The position numbers were made by a program, and so were the translations under genes. Positions 18,125-28,679 of a stretch of 64,000 nucleotides of DNA are shown here, piece by piece (positions within the stretch are counted from its first letter, which is position 1; each line of letters opens with the position of its first letter). The DNA is from Vibrio chagasii (GTDB lineage Bacteria; Pseudomonadota; Gammaproteobacteria; Enterobacterales; Vibrionaceae), in contig NZ_MSCI01000002.1 in NCBI RefSeq assembly GCF_002954585.1, positions 349,893 through 413,892 on the forward strand, in the 5' to 3' direction. Under the pieces are notes generated by a model. That model was not told the origin of the DNA. It ran no database searches and saw only the letters and a program-made list of their open reading frames with translations.

Positions 18125-18484
18125 CTAGCGAAGGCTTTCGAAGAACTCATCACTGGCTTCAAAATCACCGTTGATCGTAACTAGGGTGCCAGTAGCATCA
18201 AAGTTCACGACGAGGTTTTTCTGAATCGGGTCTTCATGACCTTTTTGATGGTGGTAAATGTAGTACCACGTATCTGGGTAGCCATTTTCGATAAGCATAG
18301 GTGAGCCCATAACGTAACGAACTTGTGTTTTTGTCATGCCAAACTTGAGCTGGTCGACAGCTTCTTGTTCAACATAGTTACCCTGATTGATGTCAATTCG
18401 ATAAACCAACTTCTCTAGTAGAGAGCAACCGGTCAACATTGTTAGTGCAAGTGGAACTGCAACTAACCACTTTTTAATTCGCAT
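18125..18484 (-). CDS. bamE: Outer-membrane assembly lipoprotein BamE
   Basis: Small lipoprotein (119 residues) of the BAM complex that folds outer-membrane beta-barrels. ATG 18484 gives [23 protein letters not shown] with a lipobox LTGC at residues 16-19. The mature part carries the family block [33 protein letters not shown] and [12 protein letters not shown], as in E. coli BamE. The upstream in-frame extension to 18610 is not needed. It follows recN by about 170 bases on the same strand, the common gammaproteobacterial order. Confidence 0.96.
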   Translation of the reverse strand: MRIKKWLVAVPLALTMLTGCSLLEKLVYRIDINQGNYVEQEAVDQLKFGMTKTQVRYVMGSPMLIENGYPDTWYYIYHHQKGHEDPIQKNLVVNFDATGTLVTINGDFEASDEFFESLR

Positions 18485-18651
18485 AGTTTGAGATCTTTCT
18501 TCGCTAAAATACTGCCTGATAATAAACAAGCTCCAGCAAGAAGTAAAAAGCTCCTTGCGCTTTGAGCTTGTTATGACTGGCAATTTTGAATTTAGTTGCA
18601 AAATTGCCAATATTTTTCGGTAAATTATCAGAAAGTTGCTGAAGATTTAAT

Positions 18652-20316
18652 CTAAGCGGCGACCAATAACTCTTTTGCGTTGGCAAGGGTCGACTCGGTG
18701 ATTTGGCTGCCACCAAGCAGTCGAGCCAGCTCTGAAACGCGTTGTTGCTCATCAAGTGTGTGCATTTGAGTTTCAGTTTTACCTGATTTCGTGTTCTTCG
18801 CCACAAACAGCTGTTGGTGACCGCAACCGGCAACTTGAGGCAAGTGAGTCACACACATTACCTGTGTAGATTCGCCCAGTTTACGCAGCATCTTGCCGAC
18901 TACAGCAGCCGTTGGGCCACTGATACCCACATCCACTTCATCGAAAATTAGACTTGGAGTATCAACTTTTTGTGCTGTGATCACCTGAATCGCTAATGAA
19001 ATACGTGATAGCTCACCACCAGACGCCACTTTAGCGATTGGCTGCATCGGTTGGCCTGGGTTGGTAGACACAATGAAGGTCACGTTATCCATACCCAATG
19101 GTGAAGGGTGAGTGTTGGTGTTGTTTACTTCAATCGCAAACTGCGCTTTTTCCATGCTGAGTTCGTGCATGCTTTGCGTGATCAGCTTGTTTAGCTCTTT
19201 CGCGTAACGAACGCGAGATTTATGCAGCTTTTCAGATTTTGCTACGAATGATTGGTATTGGTTTTCAACGTCATTTGCCAGCTCTTCAAGTTTCTCATCA
19301 GAGCAATCCAACGCTTCAACTTGTTGTAGTAAATCTTGGTGGTGTCTATACAGCTCTTCAGGCAATACGTGGTGTTTACGTGCCATCGACATCACTTTAG
19401 AGAAGCGCTCTTCAACGTAAGCCATACGACCTGGATCGACGTCGATGCTATCAAGGTAAGTTCTTAGCTCGCTGTTGGTCTCTTCAATCTGAATAATAGC
19501 TTCAGACAGCATATTTGGCAGCTCAGCAAGTCGCTCGTCTAATTCTGCCAATTGAATTAGGGAGTGATTGGCTGATTGCAGAATACCAAGCGCATTAACT
19601 TCTTCACCTTCGTAAATAAGCTCGATAGCTTGCTGGCAGGTTGAGGCCAATTCTCCGCTATTGGCGAGGCGCTTATGCTCTTGTTCGAGCTCTTCATATT
19701 CTTCCTCCCCAATAGATAACTCGTTTAACTCTTTGATTTGGTATTCAAGAAGCTGTTTCTGAGCTAGGTTTTGTTGGCTGTTTTCACGTAACTCTTTTAG
19801 GTGGTTGTCTGCTTGACGCCAAGTTTGATAAGCGTTACGTGTCGATTTCAATAGGTTTAAATGGCCCGCGTATTGGTCAAGCATTGCCATTTGGTAATCG
19901 CTTTTCATCAATTGGTGGTGCGCGTGCTGGCCATGAATGTTGATCAGTAGTTGTCCTAGTGATTTCAATTGTGAAAGAGGAACCGGGCTACCGTTAATGA
20001 ATGCACGCGAGCGACCTTCTTTAGAGATGGTTCTGCGTAGGATGCATTCCGTGCCGTCTAGAAGTTCGTTATCTTCTAACCAGCGAGTTGCGTGCAGATT
20101 GTTCTCAAGTAAAAAAGCAGCACTGACTTCGGTTTTTTCTTCACCTTGTCTTACCATTCCTGCATCGGATCTCCCTCCAAGACACAAACCCAAAGCATCG
20201 ATTGCGATAGATTTACCCGCACCAGTTTCCCCGGTGATTGTTGTCATGCCTTTAGAAAGTTCTAGCTGTAAAGACTTAACAATAGCGAAATTATTAACAC
20301 TTAAATGAGCCAGCAT
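18652..20316 (-). CDS. recN: DNA repair protein RecN
   Basis: SMC-like ATPase for double-strand-break repair. Walker A GETGAGKS is at residues 29-36, followed by [17 protein letters not shown]; a long coiled-coil region (about 160-360) with Gln/Glu/Leu-rich heptads comes next; the C-terminal half has the ABC signature [14 protein letters not shown] and Walker [13 protein letters not shown], then CVTHLPQVA. Length (554) is normal. Two LexA boxes stand immediately upstream, so it is part of the SOS response. Confidence 0.97.
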   Translation of the reverse strand: MLAHLSVNNFAIVKSLQLELSKGMTTITGETGAGKSIAIDALGLCLGGRSDAGMVRQGEEKTEVSAAFLLENNLHATRWLEDNELLDGTECILRRTISKEGRSRAFINGSPVPLSQLKSLGQLLINIHGQHAHHQLMKSDYQMAMLDQYAGHLNLLKSTRNAYQTWRQADNHLKELRENSQQNLAQKQLLEYQIKELNELSIGEEEYEELEQEHKRLANSGELASTCQQAIELIYEGEEVNALGILQSANHSLIQLAELDERLAELPNMLSEAIIQIEETNSELRTYLDSIDVDPGRMAYVEERFSKVMSMARKHHVLPEELYRHHQDLLQQVEALDCSDEKLEELANDVENQYQSFVAKSEKLHKSRVRYAKELNKLITQSMHELSMEKAQFAIEVNNTNTHPSPLGMDNVTFIVSTNPGQPMQPIAKVASGGELSRISLAIQVITAQKVDTPSLIFDEVDVGISGPTAAVVGKMLRKLGESTQVMCVTHLPQVAGCGHQQLFVAKNTKSGKTETQMHTLDEQQRVSELARLLGGSQITESTLANAKELLVAA

Positions 20317-20342
20317 TTTTATTTACCTGTATAACTGAACAA

Positions 20343-20384
20343 TACTGTATATAAGCTCAGTATATACTGTTTCTTTATACAGTA
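20343..20384 (-). promoter_or_regulatory. Two tandem LexA boxes upstream of recN
   Basis: Both match CTG-N10-CAG: CTGTATATAAGCTCAG at 20345-20360 and CTGTTTCTTTATACAG at 20367-20382, 22 bases apart (two helical turns). They start about 28 bases upstream of the recN start codon, covering the promoter. Multiple LexA boxes upstream of recN are also seen in E. coli, where they give tight repression. Confidence 0.9.
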
Positions 20385-20469
20385 AAGTCGACAGATGAAA
20401 ATTTTTTGTGAGATCGATCAAATCAAACTTCGTTTGTAGGTGCCTGATATTGATGTCTATTTGCGAAAA

Positions 20470-20838
20470 GAGATTCCAGACACCTCGTCCCTCAGTTCTG
20501 GAATGACGGATCGATTGAGGTTAATTGTTCGTAGTCGTCATTCCCTAGAGCGACGGAGGTGCGTGGTAGGGAATCTGTTTTAGTGATTTGTTTTGCTGGA
20601 TGAGATTCCAAATACCTCGCCCCTCAGTTCTGGAATGACGATTAGGGTGGGTTTACTGTTCGTAGTCGTCATTCCCTAGAGCGACGAAGGAGCGTGGTAG
20701 GGAATCTGTTTTGTGATTTGTTTTGGTGGATGAGATTTCAGACACCTCGTTCCTCGGTTCTGGTATGACGGTTAGGATGAGGTTTATTGTTTGCTGCCGT
20801 CATTCCCTAGAGCGACGAAGGAGCGTAGTAGGGAATCT
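20470..20838. repeat. Three tandem copies of an intergenic palindromic repeat
   Basis: Units at 20470-20576, 20602-20707 and 20732-20838, with a period of about 130 bases. Each starts GAGATTCC (or GAGATTTC), contains TTCTGGAATGACG or a close variant and CGTCATTCCCTAGAGCGACG, and ends GTAGGGAATCT. Starts and ends, and the two inner blocks, are inverted relative to each other, so each unit can fold as a double hairpin. Spacers (GTTTTG-GATTTGTTTTG-TGGATGA) are also conserved, pointing to duplication of the whole block. Half copies occur at 4884-5185. The gap holds no gene; it separates the recN promoter from nadK. Confidence 0.88.
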
Positions 20839-20848
20839 CTTTGGTAAT

Positions 20849-20879
20849 AAAAAAAGGCTGACGAATATCACCAGCCTTT
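20849..20879 (-). terminator. Terminator of nadK
   Basis: On the minus strand AAAGGCTG-n11-CAGCCTTTTTTT, 32 bases after the nadK stop. Confidence 0.82.
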
Positions 20880-20910
20880 GAAGTTTTCGGTTGTTGCTAG
20901 TGTTGCTTAG

Positions 20911-21795
20911 TTAGAACAGCTTACTCGACCAGCCTAGTTTGTTACGTAGGACATGGTAGTAGTTGTAGTCTTTCGGGTGGATCAGTTTGAGCACATTTGG
21001 GCTTTGGTAAATGTGGATCTCGTCGCCTGGCGATACAGGTAGCGAGATTTGACCATCGCAGCTGACTTCTTGAGTGCCGCGGTTATCAGGCGATACGATC
21101 AGTTTAATGTGACGTTTCCCATCGACAACAAGTGGTCGGCTTGAAAGTGTGTGCGGGAACATAGGTACCAAAGAGATGGCATTCAAGCTTGATGACAAAA
21201 TTGGGCCGCCGCCAGAAAGCGAGTAGGCGGTAGAACCGGTTGGTGTCGACACGATCAAACCATCAGAACGCTGCGAGAAAGCGAAGCTGTCGTCGATGTA
21301 CACTTCAAACTCGATCATGTGCGCGACTTGGCCAGGGTGAAGTACCGCTTCGTTAAGTGCCGCATTGTGGCTTTTTATTTGGCCATGGCGGTGGATCTCT
21401 GTTTCAAGTAGGAAGCGTTCTTCTTCCATGAACTCGCCTTTGAGAACATCGGTCAGTGCACTCTGGAAGTTTTCTGGGTTGAGATCGGTCAGGAAGCCAA
21501 GGTTTCCTCGGTTCACACCAATTACTGAAATATCGAAACGAGATAAGATTCGAGCGGCGCCGAGCATGTTTCCGTCACCACCGACTACAATGGCGAGATC
21601 GGCGCGTTTACCTAAGTCGACCAGGCTAGAAAAATGTTCTTTTGGGATATCGTCTAAAATACTGGCGAGTCTGTCATCAACAAACACTTGATAACCCTCA
21701 GCGCTCAGCCACTGATAGAGTTCTCTATGAGTCTGAATTGCTTGCTGATCTCGAGGTTTACCAATAATGGCGATCACTTCAAATGGCTTTTTCAT
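20911..21795 (-). CDS. nadK: NAD kinase
   Basis: Phosphorylates NAD to NADP; cytoplasmic, essential. 294 residues, the usual size. Signature [15 protein letters not shown] (GGDG loop), [13 protein letters not shown], the NExxxHP-like [21 protein letters not shown], and the nucleotide-binding region [23 protein letters not shown] are all in place. It is divergent from grpE with 145 bases between the starts, a gene pair typical of gammaproteobacteria. ATG 21795 ([14 protein letters not shown]) is the family start. Confidence 0.97.
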   Translation of the reverse strand: MKKPFEVIAIIGKPRDQQAIQTHRELYQWLSAEGYQVFVDDRLASILDDIPKEHFSSLVDLGKRADLAIVVGGDGNMLGAARILSRFDISVIGVNRGNLGFLTDLNPENFQSALTDVLKGEFMEEERFLLETEIHRHGQIKSHNAALNEAVLHPGQVAHMIEFEVYIDDSFAFSQRSDGLIVSTPTGSTAYSLSGGGPILSSSLNAISLVPMFPHTLSSRPLVVDGKRHIKLIVSPDNRGTQEVSCDGQISLPVSPGDEIHIYQSPNVLKLIHPKDYNYYHVLRNKLGWSSKLF

Positions 21796-21816
21796 AAGGT
21801 TTCCAAACGAATTAGG

Positions 21817-21845
21817 CTTGAATCAAAATTCTTCATCCCCATAAT
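21817..21845 (+). promoter_or_regulatory. Sigma-32 (heat-shock) promoter of grpE
   Basis: CTTGAA (21817-21822), a 14-base spacer, then CCCCATAAT (21837-21845), almost the full RpoH consensus, about 95 bases upstream of the grpE start. Confidence 0.88.
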
Positions 21846-21940
21846 AAAGGCAAGTTGAACGTCTATGCGAGTGTTTTATATCAATTTGAGGCGCAAAAAC
21901 CTGCCTGTCACTTGCATTGGAAACGAATTCTGGAGATATC

Positions 21941-22522
21941 ATGAGCAACGAAGAAAACAAAGTAACCGAAGAAGAACTAGATCAGATCATTGCTGAAGCA
22001 GAAAAAGTTGAAGAAGCTGAACTGAACGCAGACGCTGCTGATGAGCAGGAAGCAAAGATTGCTCAACTAGAAGCGGCATTGCTAGCTAGCGAAACTAAAG
22101 TGAAAGAGCAGCAAGACTCTGTTCTTCGCGCTAAAGCTGAAGTTGAAAACATGCGTCGCCGTAGCGAGCAAGAAATTGATAAAGCGCGTAAATTCGCTTT
22201 GAACAAGTTTGCTGAAGGCCTACTGCCTGTTATCGACAACCTTGAGCGTGCAATGCAAGCTGCAGACGCTGAAAACGAAGTGGTTAAGCCACTATACGAA
22301 GGTGTTGAGCTTACGCACAAAACATTCGTAGACACAGTTGCTAAGTTCGGTCTTAAAGAGATCAACCCTGAAGGTGAAGCGTTCAACCCTGAATTCCACC
22401 AAGCGATGTCTATCCAAGAAAGCCCAGATCACGAATCAAACACGGTTATGTTCGTGATGCAAAAAGGCTACGAGCTAAACGGTCGTGTAGTTCGTCCTGC
22501 AATGGTAATGGTTGCTAAGTAA
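21941..22522 (+). CDS. grpE: GrpE, nucleotide exchange factor for DnaK
   Basis: Releases ADP from DnaK. 193 residues from ATG 21941 ([15 protein letters not shown]), preceded by TGGAG; the in-frame ATG at 21917 has no ribosome site. It has an acidic N-terminus, a long coiled-coil helix (about 35-100, [20 protein letters not shown]), and the family block [20 protein letters not shown] followed by the C-terminal beta domain ([27 protein letters not shown]). The sigma-32 promoter upstream and the separate dnaK gene 2 kb downstream match Vibrio gene order. Confidence 0.97.
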   Translation: MSNEENKVTEEELDQIIAEAEKVEEAELNADAADEQEAKIAQLEAALLASETKVKEQQDSVLRAKAEVENMRRRSEQEIDKARKFALNKFAEGLLPVIDNLERAMQAADAENEVVKPLYEGVELTHKTFVDTVAKFGLKEINPEGEAFNPEFHQAMSIQESPDHESNTVMFVMQKGYELNGRVVRPAMVMVAK

Positions 22523-22613
22523 TTGAGTGGTGCTTGCATAGTGAAAGGTTCGACTTTTTACTGATCAAGCGAACTGCAGTTACAACATAATTCACTAGTT
22601 GATGTGAAATAAG

Positions 22614-22641
22614 AAGAGAGGCTTATGCCTCTCTTTTTTTG
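22614..22641 (+). terminator. Terminator of grpE
   Basis: AAGAGAGGC-ttat-GCCTCTCTTTTTTT. The remainder of the 22523-22913 gap carries an A+T-rich stretch that should hold the promoter of the next gene; I see no other feature there. Confidence 0.92.
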
Positions 22642-22913
22642 TGCCTGTTACTTGAGAATCCGCGTAAATAGTCCGTCAAACTGCATTAAGGATGTCGTTC
22701 TTTTTATTCCATACGGAACAGCGGTTTAGAGTTTTATATTATGAAACTGGTTGTTAATGAGGAAATGTTTTGATGTCACACTTGTGATAATTTTGTAAAC
22801 AAATGCTTTTAATTGTTATCTTTGTATGTAAAATCCACTGCCATATAGCGATATTACTCGCATATACAACTATAAAAGTACAAATTTTAAACACAACAAA
22901 CTGGAGAAGAACG

Positions 22914-24188
22914 ATGGATAAATCGCTCTCAAGTAAGATTTTTGTAGGCCTGTTTGTCGGCCTGATTATTGGTACTGCTATTCAGTACCTATTCAGCGGA
23001 ATCGCTATTTTTGACACTTACCTACTTGGTGCTGCAGAAGGCGCTGGTGGTATGTTCGTATCACTTATCAAGTTGCTAGTAGTGCCTCTTGTATATGTAT
23101 CTATTGTTTGCGGTATCGTTGAACTAAAAGATATCCGTTCATTTGGTCGTCTTGGTGGTAAAACCTTTGGTCTTTACATTATTAACACCATCATCGCGAT
23201 CTCAGCTGCTCTAACGATTGGTCTTATCTTCCAACCTGGTGCGGGTGCAAACCTAGCAGGTACGGTTTCTGAGACGATTGCACTTACAACAACAGAAACA
23301 CCTGACATCTTCTCTCTTGTTGTGAACATCGTTCCTAGCAACCCAGTACAAGCATTCGCAAGCGGCGACATGCTACAAATCATCTTCATGGCGATTCTAA
23401 CTGGTCTTGCAATTCAAGCGCTTGATTCTCGTGGTGGCCCAGCTATCAAGACGTTCAAGATGGCTAACGAAATCATGATGAAGCTTATCGGCCTAGTAAT
23501 GAGCCTTGCGCCATACGGTGTATTCGCTCTGATGATTCAACTAGGTGCAACACTGGATGCAAACACGCTAATGTCAGTAGCTGGCTACGTAGCGCTTGTT
23601 GTTGCAATGCTTGTGTTCTGGATCTTCTTCTTCTACCCAATGATGGTTGGTTCATTCACTGGTATTTCTCCAAAGCAGTTCCTACGTGCAACTCGTGAGC
23701 AGGTTCTATTCTCACTATCTACTGCAAGTTCGAACGCGACTATCCCAGTAACAATGCGCACCCTTACTGACAAGCTAAACGTATCTAAATCAGTAGCGGG
23801 CTTCGGTGTACCACTAGGTGCAACAATGAACATGTCTGGTGTATCTATCTATATCGCACTAGCAACTATGTTCGTAGCAAACGCATTTGGTCAGCCAATC
23901 AACACTGCTGATATCTTCACTCTAGGTCTAACTATTCTGCTACTGTCTATCGGTGCTGGTGGTGTTCCAGGTGGCGGTGTAGTAATGGTAGGTGTTCTAT
24001 TGCACCAACTAGGTCTACCACCAGAAGGTCTAGCTATCGTTGCTGCTGTTGACCGTATCTGTGACATGTTCTGTACTTCTTCAAACGTAGTGGGTGACAC
24101 AGCGGTAAACACTATCGTTGCTAAATCTGAAAACGAAATCGGCGTTGAAGCAGACGAAGAAGTTGAACTGAAGAAAGCAGAAGCTTAA
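22914..24188 (+). CDS. Dicarboxylate/amino-acid:cation symporter (Na+/glutamate type)
   Basis: DAACS-family symporter of 424 residues with about eight membrane helices plus two re-entrant hairpins. Signature SLSTASSNATIPVTMRTL (hairpin 1, serine-rich), GVPLGATMNMSGVSIYIALATMFVAN (helix 7 with the NMSG Na+/substrate site, analogous to NMDGT) and GAGGVPGGGVVMVGVLLHQLGLP (hairpin 2), then AAVDRICDMFCTSSNVVGD in the last helix. In the glutamate transporters helix 7 usually reads NMDGT; NMSGV here suggests a different acidic or neutral amino acid. The start at 22914 follows CTGGAGAAGAACG; the frame is open back to 22803 without support. Confidence 0.9.
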   Translation: MDKSLSSKIFVGLFVGLIIGTAIQYLFSGIAIFDTYLLGAAEGAGGMFVSLIKLLVVPLVYVSIVCGIVELKDIRSFGRLGGKTFGLYIINTIIAISAALTIGLIFQPGAGANLAGTVSETIALTTTETPDIFSLVVNIVPSNPVQAFASGDMLQIIFMAILTGLAIQALDSRGGPAIKTFKMANEIMMKLIGLVMSLAPYGVFALMIQLGATLDANTLMSVAGYVALVVAMLVFWIFFFYPMMVGSFTGISPKQFLRATREQVLFSLSTASSNATIPVTMRTLTDKLNVSKSVAGFGVPLGATMNMSGVSIYIALATMFVANAFGQPINTADIFTLGLTILLLSIGAGGVPGGGVVMVGVLLHQLGLPPEGLAIVAAVDRICDMFCTSSNVVGDTAVNTIVAKSENEIGVEADEEVELKKAEA

Positions 24189-24238
24189 TTAAAAGTTCTT
24201 CCTTCTATAGACAATGTCTATGTAGAAAGTCTTGATTG

Positions 24239-24267
24239 AAAACGGAGCCCAAGTGGCTCCGTTTTTT
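24239..24267 (+). terminator. Terminator of the DAACS symporter gene
   Basis: AAAACGGAGCC-caagt-GGCTCCGTTTTTT. The gap that follows (24268-24505) contains no coding sequence I trust. Confidence 0.92.
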
Positions 24268-24505
24268 ATTGAATGATAAAGATAGATATTATTTGGAGTA
24301 CTGTGGGGACAAGCATGGTGCGTTGAATTTTTTCTTCGCCTTGATGGTTAGCCATAAGGCTTTTACAAACAGCACCAGATATTATCCACACAAGGTAAAA
24401 CGGGGCTTTTGAATCGAATAACGGGTTTAATGGTGTGTTAATGATATGCATTCTTACCTAATCATTCTTTTTATTAAAATAAATGTAAAAAAATCCGTTT
24501 TTACC

Positions 24506-24533
24506 CTTGAAAAGGTATCGTGAGCCCTTATCT
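24506..24533 (+). promoter_or_regulatory. Sigma-32 promoter of dnaK
   Basis: CTTGAA (24506-24511), 13-base spacer, then CCCTTATCT (24525-24533), close to the RpoH consensus CCCCATNT, about 130 bases ahead of dnaK. Confidence 0.75.
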
Positions 24534-24660
24534 ATGGTGCATACGAAAGCAAATTGTATTTGCACTTTAATTTTGTGTATTAGGGTTGAATCTCTAATTA
24601 CCACCCCCACATCAGTGGGTATAGCAAAAACTTAATAGAATATATTTCGGAGATAGCCTG

Positions 24661-26574
24661 ATGGGTAAAATCATTGGTATTGATTTAGGTACTACTAACT
24701 CTTGTGTTGCTGTTCTTGACGGCGACAAACCACGCGTAATCGAAAATGCTGAAGGCGAACGTACAACAGCATCAGTAATCGCATACACAGAAGGCGAGAC
24801 GCTAGTTGGTCAACCTGCAAAACGTCAAGCTGTTACTAACCCTCAAAACACACTGTTCGCTATCAAGCGTCTAATCGGTCGTCGTTTTGAAGATGAAGAA
24901 GTTCAACGCGATATCGAAATCATGCCTTTCAACATTGTTAAGGCTGACAACGGTGATGCATGGGTAGAAGCGCAAGGCCAAAAAATGGCTGCTCCTCAAG
25001 TATCTGCTGAAGTTCTTAAGAAAATGAAGAAAACAGCTGAAGACTTCCTAGGCGAAGAAGTAACTGGCGCAGTTGTAACTGTTCCTGCTTACTTTAACGA
25101 TGCTCAACGTCAAGCAACTAAAGACGCTGGCCGTATCGCTGGTCTAGATGTTAAACGTATCATCAACGAACCAACTGCTGCTGCTCTAGCTTACGGTCTA
25201 GACAAGCAAGGCGGTGATCGCACTATCGCTGTATACGACCTTGGTGGTGGTACATTCGATATCTCTATCATCGAAATCGATGAAGTGGAAGGCGAGAAGA
25301 CTTTCGAAGTTCTTTCAACTAACGGTGACACTCACCTAGGTGGTGAAGATTTCGATAACCGCATGATCAACTACCTAGTAGATGAGTTCAAGAAAGAGCA
25401 AGGTATCGACCTTAAAACTGATCCACTAGCAATGCAGCGTGTTAAAGAAGCAGCAGAAAAAGCGAAAATCGAGCTTTCTTCTACTACTCAAACTGACGTA
25501 AACCTACCTTACGTTACTGCTGATGCGACTGGTCCTAAGCACATGAACATCAAAGTGACTCGTGCGAAGCTTGAGTCTCTAGTTGAAGACCTAGTACAAC
25601 GTTCTCTTGAGCCACTAAAAGTTGCTCTAGCGGATGCTGACCTATCTGTAGGCGAAATCACTGACGTTATCCTAGTTGGTGGTCAAACTCGTATGCCTAT
25701 GGTTCAAGCTAAAGTTGCTGAGTTCTTCGGTAAAGAAGCTCGTAAAGACGTAAACCCTGACGAAGCAGTAGCAATGGGTGCTGCAGTTCAAGGTGGTGTA
25801 CTAGCTGGTGACGTTAAAGACGTACTACTTCTAGACGTTACTCCTCTATCTTTCGGTATCGAAACGATGGGCGGCGTAATGACTAAGCTAATCGAGAAAA
25901 ACACAACTATCCCAACAAAAGCGGATCAAGTGTTCTCTACAGCTGAAGACAACCAAAGCGCGGTAACTATCCACGTACTACAAGGTGAGCGTAAGCAAGC
26001 GACTTACAACAAGTCTCTTGGTCAGTTCAACCTAGAAGGTATCCAACCTGCACCACGTGGCATGCCACAAATCGAAGTAACTTTCGACCTAGATGCTGAC
26101 GGTATCCTAAACGTATCTGCGAAAGATAAAGCGACTGGTAAAGAGCAGAAGATCACTATCCAAGCATCAGGCGGCCTGTCTGAGGAAGAGATCGAAGCAA
26201 TGGTACAAGAAGCAGAAGCTAACAAAGAAGCGGACAAGAAGTTCGAAGAGCTAGTAACTGCACGTAACCAAGCTGACCAAATGATTCACGGTACTAAGAA
26301 GCAAGTAGAAGAAGCTGGTGAAGCTCTACCTGCAGACGAGAAAGAGAAGATTGAAGCAGCTATCGCGGCACTAGAAGAAGTTAAGTCTGGTGACGACAAA
26401 GAAGCTATCGACGCTAAAGTTCAAGAACTTATGCAAGCAGCTCAGAAGCTAATGGAAATCGCTCAACAACAAGCTCAAGCACAGCAAGCTGGCGCTGAAG
26501 CGGGTGAGCAACCTAAGCAAGACGACGACGTAGTTGATGCTGAGTTTGAAGAAGTTAAAGACGACAAAAAATAA
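24661..26574 (+). CDS. dnaK: Chaperone DnaK (Hsp70)
   Basis: Hsp70 chaperone of 637 residues. It begins [18 protein letters not shown] (phosphate loop 1), has [25 protein letters not shown], the second phosphate loop [16 protein letters not shown], and the adenosine motif [11 protein letters not shown], then the linker [11 protein letters not shown]. The substrate-binding domain follows, and the lid ends in the acidic-tail motif [19 protein letters not shown] ribosome site (TTCGGAGATAGCCTG) precedes the ATG. dnaJ follows at 285 bases with a strong hairpin between them. Confidence 0.99.
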   Translation: MGKIIGIDLGTTNSCVAVLDGDKPRVIENAEGERTTASVIAYTEGETLVGQPAKRQAVTNPQNTLFAIKRLIGRRFEDEEVQRDIEIMPFNIVKADNGDAWVEAQGQKMAAPQVSAEVLKKMKKTAEDFLGEEVTGAVVTVPAYFNDAQRQATKDAGRIAGLDVKRIINEPTAAALAYGLDKQGGDRTIAVYDLGGGTFDISIIEIDEVEGEKTFEVLSTNGDTHLGGEDFDNRMINYLVDEFKKEQGIDLKTDPLAMQRVKEAAEKAKIELSSTTQTDVNLPYVTADATGPKHMNIKVTRAKLESLVEDLVQRSLEPLKVALADADLSVGEITDVILVGGQTRMPMVQAKVAEFFGKEARKDVNPDEAVAMGAAVQGGVLAGDVKDVLLLDVTPLSFGIETMGGVMTKLIEKNTTIPTKADQVFSTAEDNQSAVTIHVLQGERKQATYNKSLGQFNLEGIQPAPRGMPQIEVTFDLDADGILNVSAKDKATGKEQKITIQASGGLSEEEIEAMVQEAEANKEADKKFEELVTARNQADQMIHGTKKQVEEAGEALPADEKEKIEAAIAALEEVKSGDDKEAIDAKVQELMQAAQKLMEIAQQQAQAQQAGAEAGEQPKQDDDVVDAEFEEVKDDKK

Positions 26575-26692
26575 TTTCGTCGCAGAGTAGCCTGATTTCG
26601 TTGTCGGAAGTGCTCACCTACTAGCGAAGGCTGCGCGCTTCCTCCTAGAACTCAAGCTATCTGCTTAGAAATTTGTCTCGAAGACTTATTAA

Positions 26693-26724
26693 TACGGGCG
26701 TCAGAGGTAACTCTCACGCCCGTA
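26693..26724 (+). other. Strong hairpin between dnaK and dnaJ
   Basis: TACGGGCGT and ACGCCCGTA pair over nine bases; after a single C-C mismatch AGAG/CTCT add four more around a GTAA tetraloop. There is no U-run after it (AAATTTG), so it is not a standard terminator. It is about 120 bases after dnaK and 135 before dnaJ. It could lower read-through into dnaJ, stabilise the dnaK 3' end, or mark an RNA processing site. Confidence 0.8.
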
Positions 26725-26858
26725 AATTTGTATTTAGACTTGTCGATCTAGATAATAGCTTTATTCGGTGATTTAGCCGGCAGAACTTTTATCTAGATTG
26801 ATACACAGACTACTGAAGTTACTTTTCGGTAGTAGCAATTATTTTGGTGACCTAGAAC

Positions 26859-28004
26859 ATGTCAAAACGTGATTTTTACGAAGTATTAGGCGTAAGCCGC
26901 GATGCATCAGAGCGCGATATTAAAAAAGCGTACAAGCGCTTAGCAATGAAATTCCACCCGGACCGTAACCAGGGTGATGAGAGCGCAGCGGACAAATTTA
27001 AAGAAGTAAAAGTAGCGTACGAGATCCTAACCGATCCTCAAAAGAAAGCAGCTTACGACCAATACGGCCACGCAGCTTTTGAACAAGGCGGCATGGGTGG
27101 CGGCGGCGGTTTCGGCGGCAGTCAAGGTGACTTCGGCGATATCTTCGGTGACGTATTTGGCGACATCTTCGGCGGCGGTCGTCGTGGTGGCGGTCAACAA
27201 CGTGCACAACGTGGTTCAGACCTACGTTACAACATGGAACTGACGCTTGAAGAAGCGGTTCGTGGCGTATCTAAAGAGATTGAAGTACCAACACTGGTTG
27301 AATGTGACACTTGTGATGGTAGCGGTGCGAAGAAAGGCTCTTCTGCGCAAACTTGTGGTACTTGTCATGGCCACGGCCAAGTACAAATGCGTCAAGGTTT
27401 CTTCGCGGTTCAGCAGACTTGTCCTACTTGTAACGGTAAAGGCAAGATCATCAAAGACCCATGTAACTCTTGTCACGGTCAAGGCCGTAAGCAGAAGACG
27501 AAAACACTTAACGTTAAGATCCCTGCTGGTGTTGATACTGGCGACCGTATTCGTCTATCTGGCGAAGGTGAAGCTGGAGAGCAAGGCGCTCCAGCTGGCG
27601 ACCTATACGTACAAGTTCACGTAAAAGAGCACAACATCTTCGAACGTGACGGCAACAACCTTTACTGCGAAGTACCAGTAAGCTTCTCTATGGCTGCTCT
27701 AGGTGGTGAAGTTGAAGTACCAACACTGGATGGTCGTGTAAACCTTAAAGTGCCAGAAGAGACACAAACGGGCCGTATGTTCCGTATGCGTGGCAAAGGC
27801 GTGAAAGGTGTTCGTGGCGGCGGTGTGGGTGACCTAATCGTTAAGCTAGTGGTTGAGACGCCAGTTAAGCTAAGCTCTCGCCAGAAAGAACTTCTACGTG
27901 AGTTTGAAGAGACATGTGGCGGCGAAGCGGCAAGCAAGCATAAGCCTAAGTCTGAAGGTTTCTTCAGCGGCGTTAAAAACTTCTTCGATGACCTAACTAA
28001 GTAA
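26859..28004 (+). CDS. dnaJ: Co-chaperone DnaJ (Hsp40)
   Basis: Stimulates DnaK ATPase and delivers substrates. 381 residues: J domain 1-70 with HPD at 33-35, a Gly/Phe-rich region (about 74-115, [17 protein letters not shown]), and a zinc domain with four CxxCxGxG repeats ([32 protein letters not shown]). The C-terminal substrate-binding domains end [14 protein letters not shown]. Nothing is unusual. The promoter is not evident; read-through from dnaK past the hairpin is likely. Confidence 0.99.
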   Translation: MSKRDFYEVLGVSRDASERDIKKAYKRLAMKFHPDRNQGDESAADKFKEVKVAYEILTDPQKKAAYDQYGHAAFEQGGMGGGGGFGGSQGDFGDIFGDVFGDIFGGGRRGGGQQRAQRGSDLRYNMELTLEEAVRGVSKEIEVPTLVECDTCDGSGAKKGSSAQTCGTCHGHGQVQMRQGFFAVQQTCPTCNGKGKIIKDPCNSCHGQGRKQKTKTLNVKIPAGVDTGDRIRLSGEGEAGEQGAPAGDLYVQVHVKEHNIFERDGNNLYCEVPVSFSMAALGGEVEVPTLDGRVNLKVPEETQTGRMFRMRGKGVKGVRGGGVGDLIVKLVVETPVKLSSRQKELLREFEETCGGEAASKHKPKSEGFFSGVKNFFDDLTK

Positions 28005-28057
28005 TTAGATTATTGAAATATTAAGTTATCGATACTTTAACTTAATGACGAAAATAG

Positions 28058-28086
28058 AAAGCCTGCTCTTGTAGCAGGCTTTTTTG
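28058..28086 (+). terminator. Terminator of dnaK-dnaJ
   Basis: AAAGCCTGCT-cttgt-AGCAGGCTTTTTT. Confidence 0.93.
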
Positions 28087-28145
28087 TATCTGTAGAAAAG
28101 AGGAAAGATAAAGGAGGTCACACATGGCTTGAGTGGCTTACCTCA

Positions 28146-28577
28146 TTATTTCCAACACGCTTCTGGCTCTGAGATACCAGAGTGGTGTAACTCCAAAATA
28201 TCAGTCGTTGAGTCTAAGCAGTCATCGTTAGTTTGTGGGGCGTGCGGCTCAGCTTGAATAGTATAGGTGGTGCTGCTTGCTGAGATAGCGAGCGTGTATC
28301 GGCTTGTATCGGTATCGCAAAAACTGCATGTCCCGGCGGAAATAATCCCTTGGGCTGCGGATGCATAATCGCCCGTATATAGGGTTTCCATCTCTAATTG
28401 TATCTTGGTCATGTCGGCCAACGCGGTGACACGATGCGCCTTCATGACATGGTTGGTGTAACTCGGGTAGGCGATTGCCCCAAGTATTCCCACGATGACC
28501 ACAGCCAGCAATAACTCGATCAATGTCATCCCTCTCATGCTTGTGTTGTTGCTGTTGCATATATTTTTTCGAATCAT
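28146..28577 (-). CDS. Type IV pilin-like protein (PilE-like minor pilin)
   Basis: Prepilin with the cleavage site G-M-T-L-I-E-L-L (glutamate at position 5 of the mature protein) and a hydrophobic N-terminal helix LLAVVIVGILGAIAYPSYTNHV. The C-terminal half has two cysteine pairs (GTCSFCDT and DDCLD...EACWK) that could form disulfides. ATG 28577 is preceded by AAGGAAA; the leader before the cleavage glycine is about 16 residues. It is transcribed away from the other four pilin genes, whose first start codon is 102 bases off. In V. cholerae the homologous cluster next to dnaJ (VC0857-VC0861) contributes to the DNA-uptake pilus; I infer the same use here. Confidence 0.88.
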   Translation of the reverse strand: MIRKNICNSNNTSMRGMTLIELLLAVVIVGILGAIAYPSYTNHVMKAHRVTALADMTKIQLEMETLYTGDYASAAQGIISAGTCSFCDTDTSRYTLAISASSTTYTIQAEPHAPQTNDDCLDSTTDILELHHSGISEPEACWK

Positions 28578-28679
28578 CGCGAGTAGTTTCCTTTCATAAC
28601 CCAGTACATTCTTCTCCGGTGGTAGCATCGCTGCAAGATTAAATACGGTTACGCACTGAATTACATAGGAATTTGGGAA

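Noticed and set aside
20470..20838. The triple repeat as a CRISPR array
   Set aside because: Units are about 107 bases with conserved spacers and internal inverted repeats, and no cas genes are near.
24266..24451. 61-codon minus-strand frame between the symporter gene and dnaK
   Set aside because: It overlaps the terminator and has no ribosome site or recognisable sequence.
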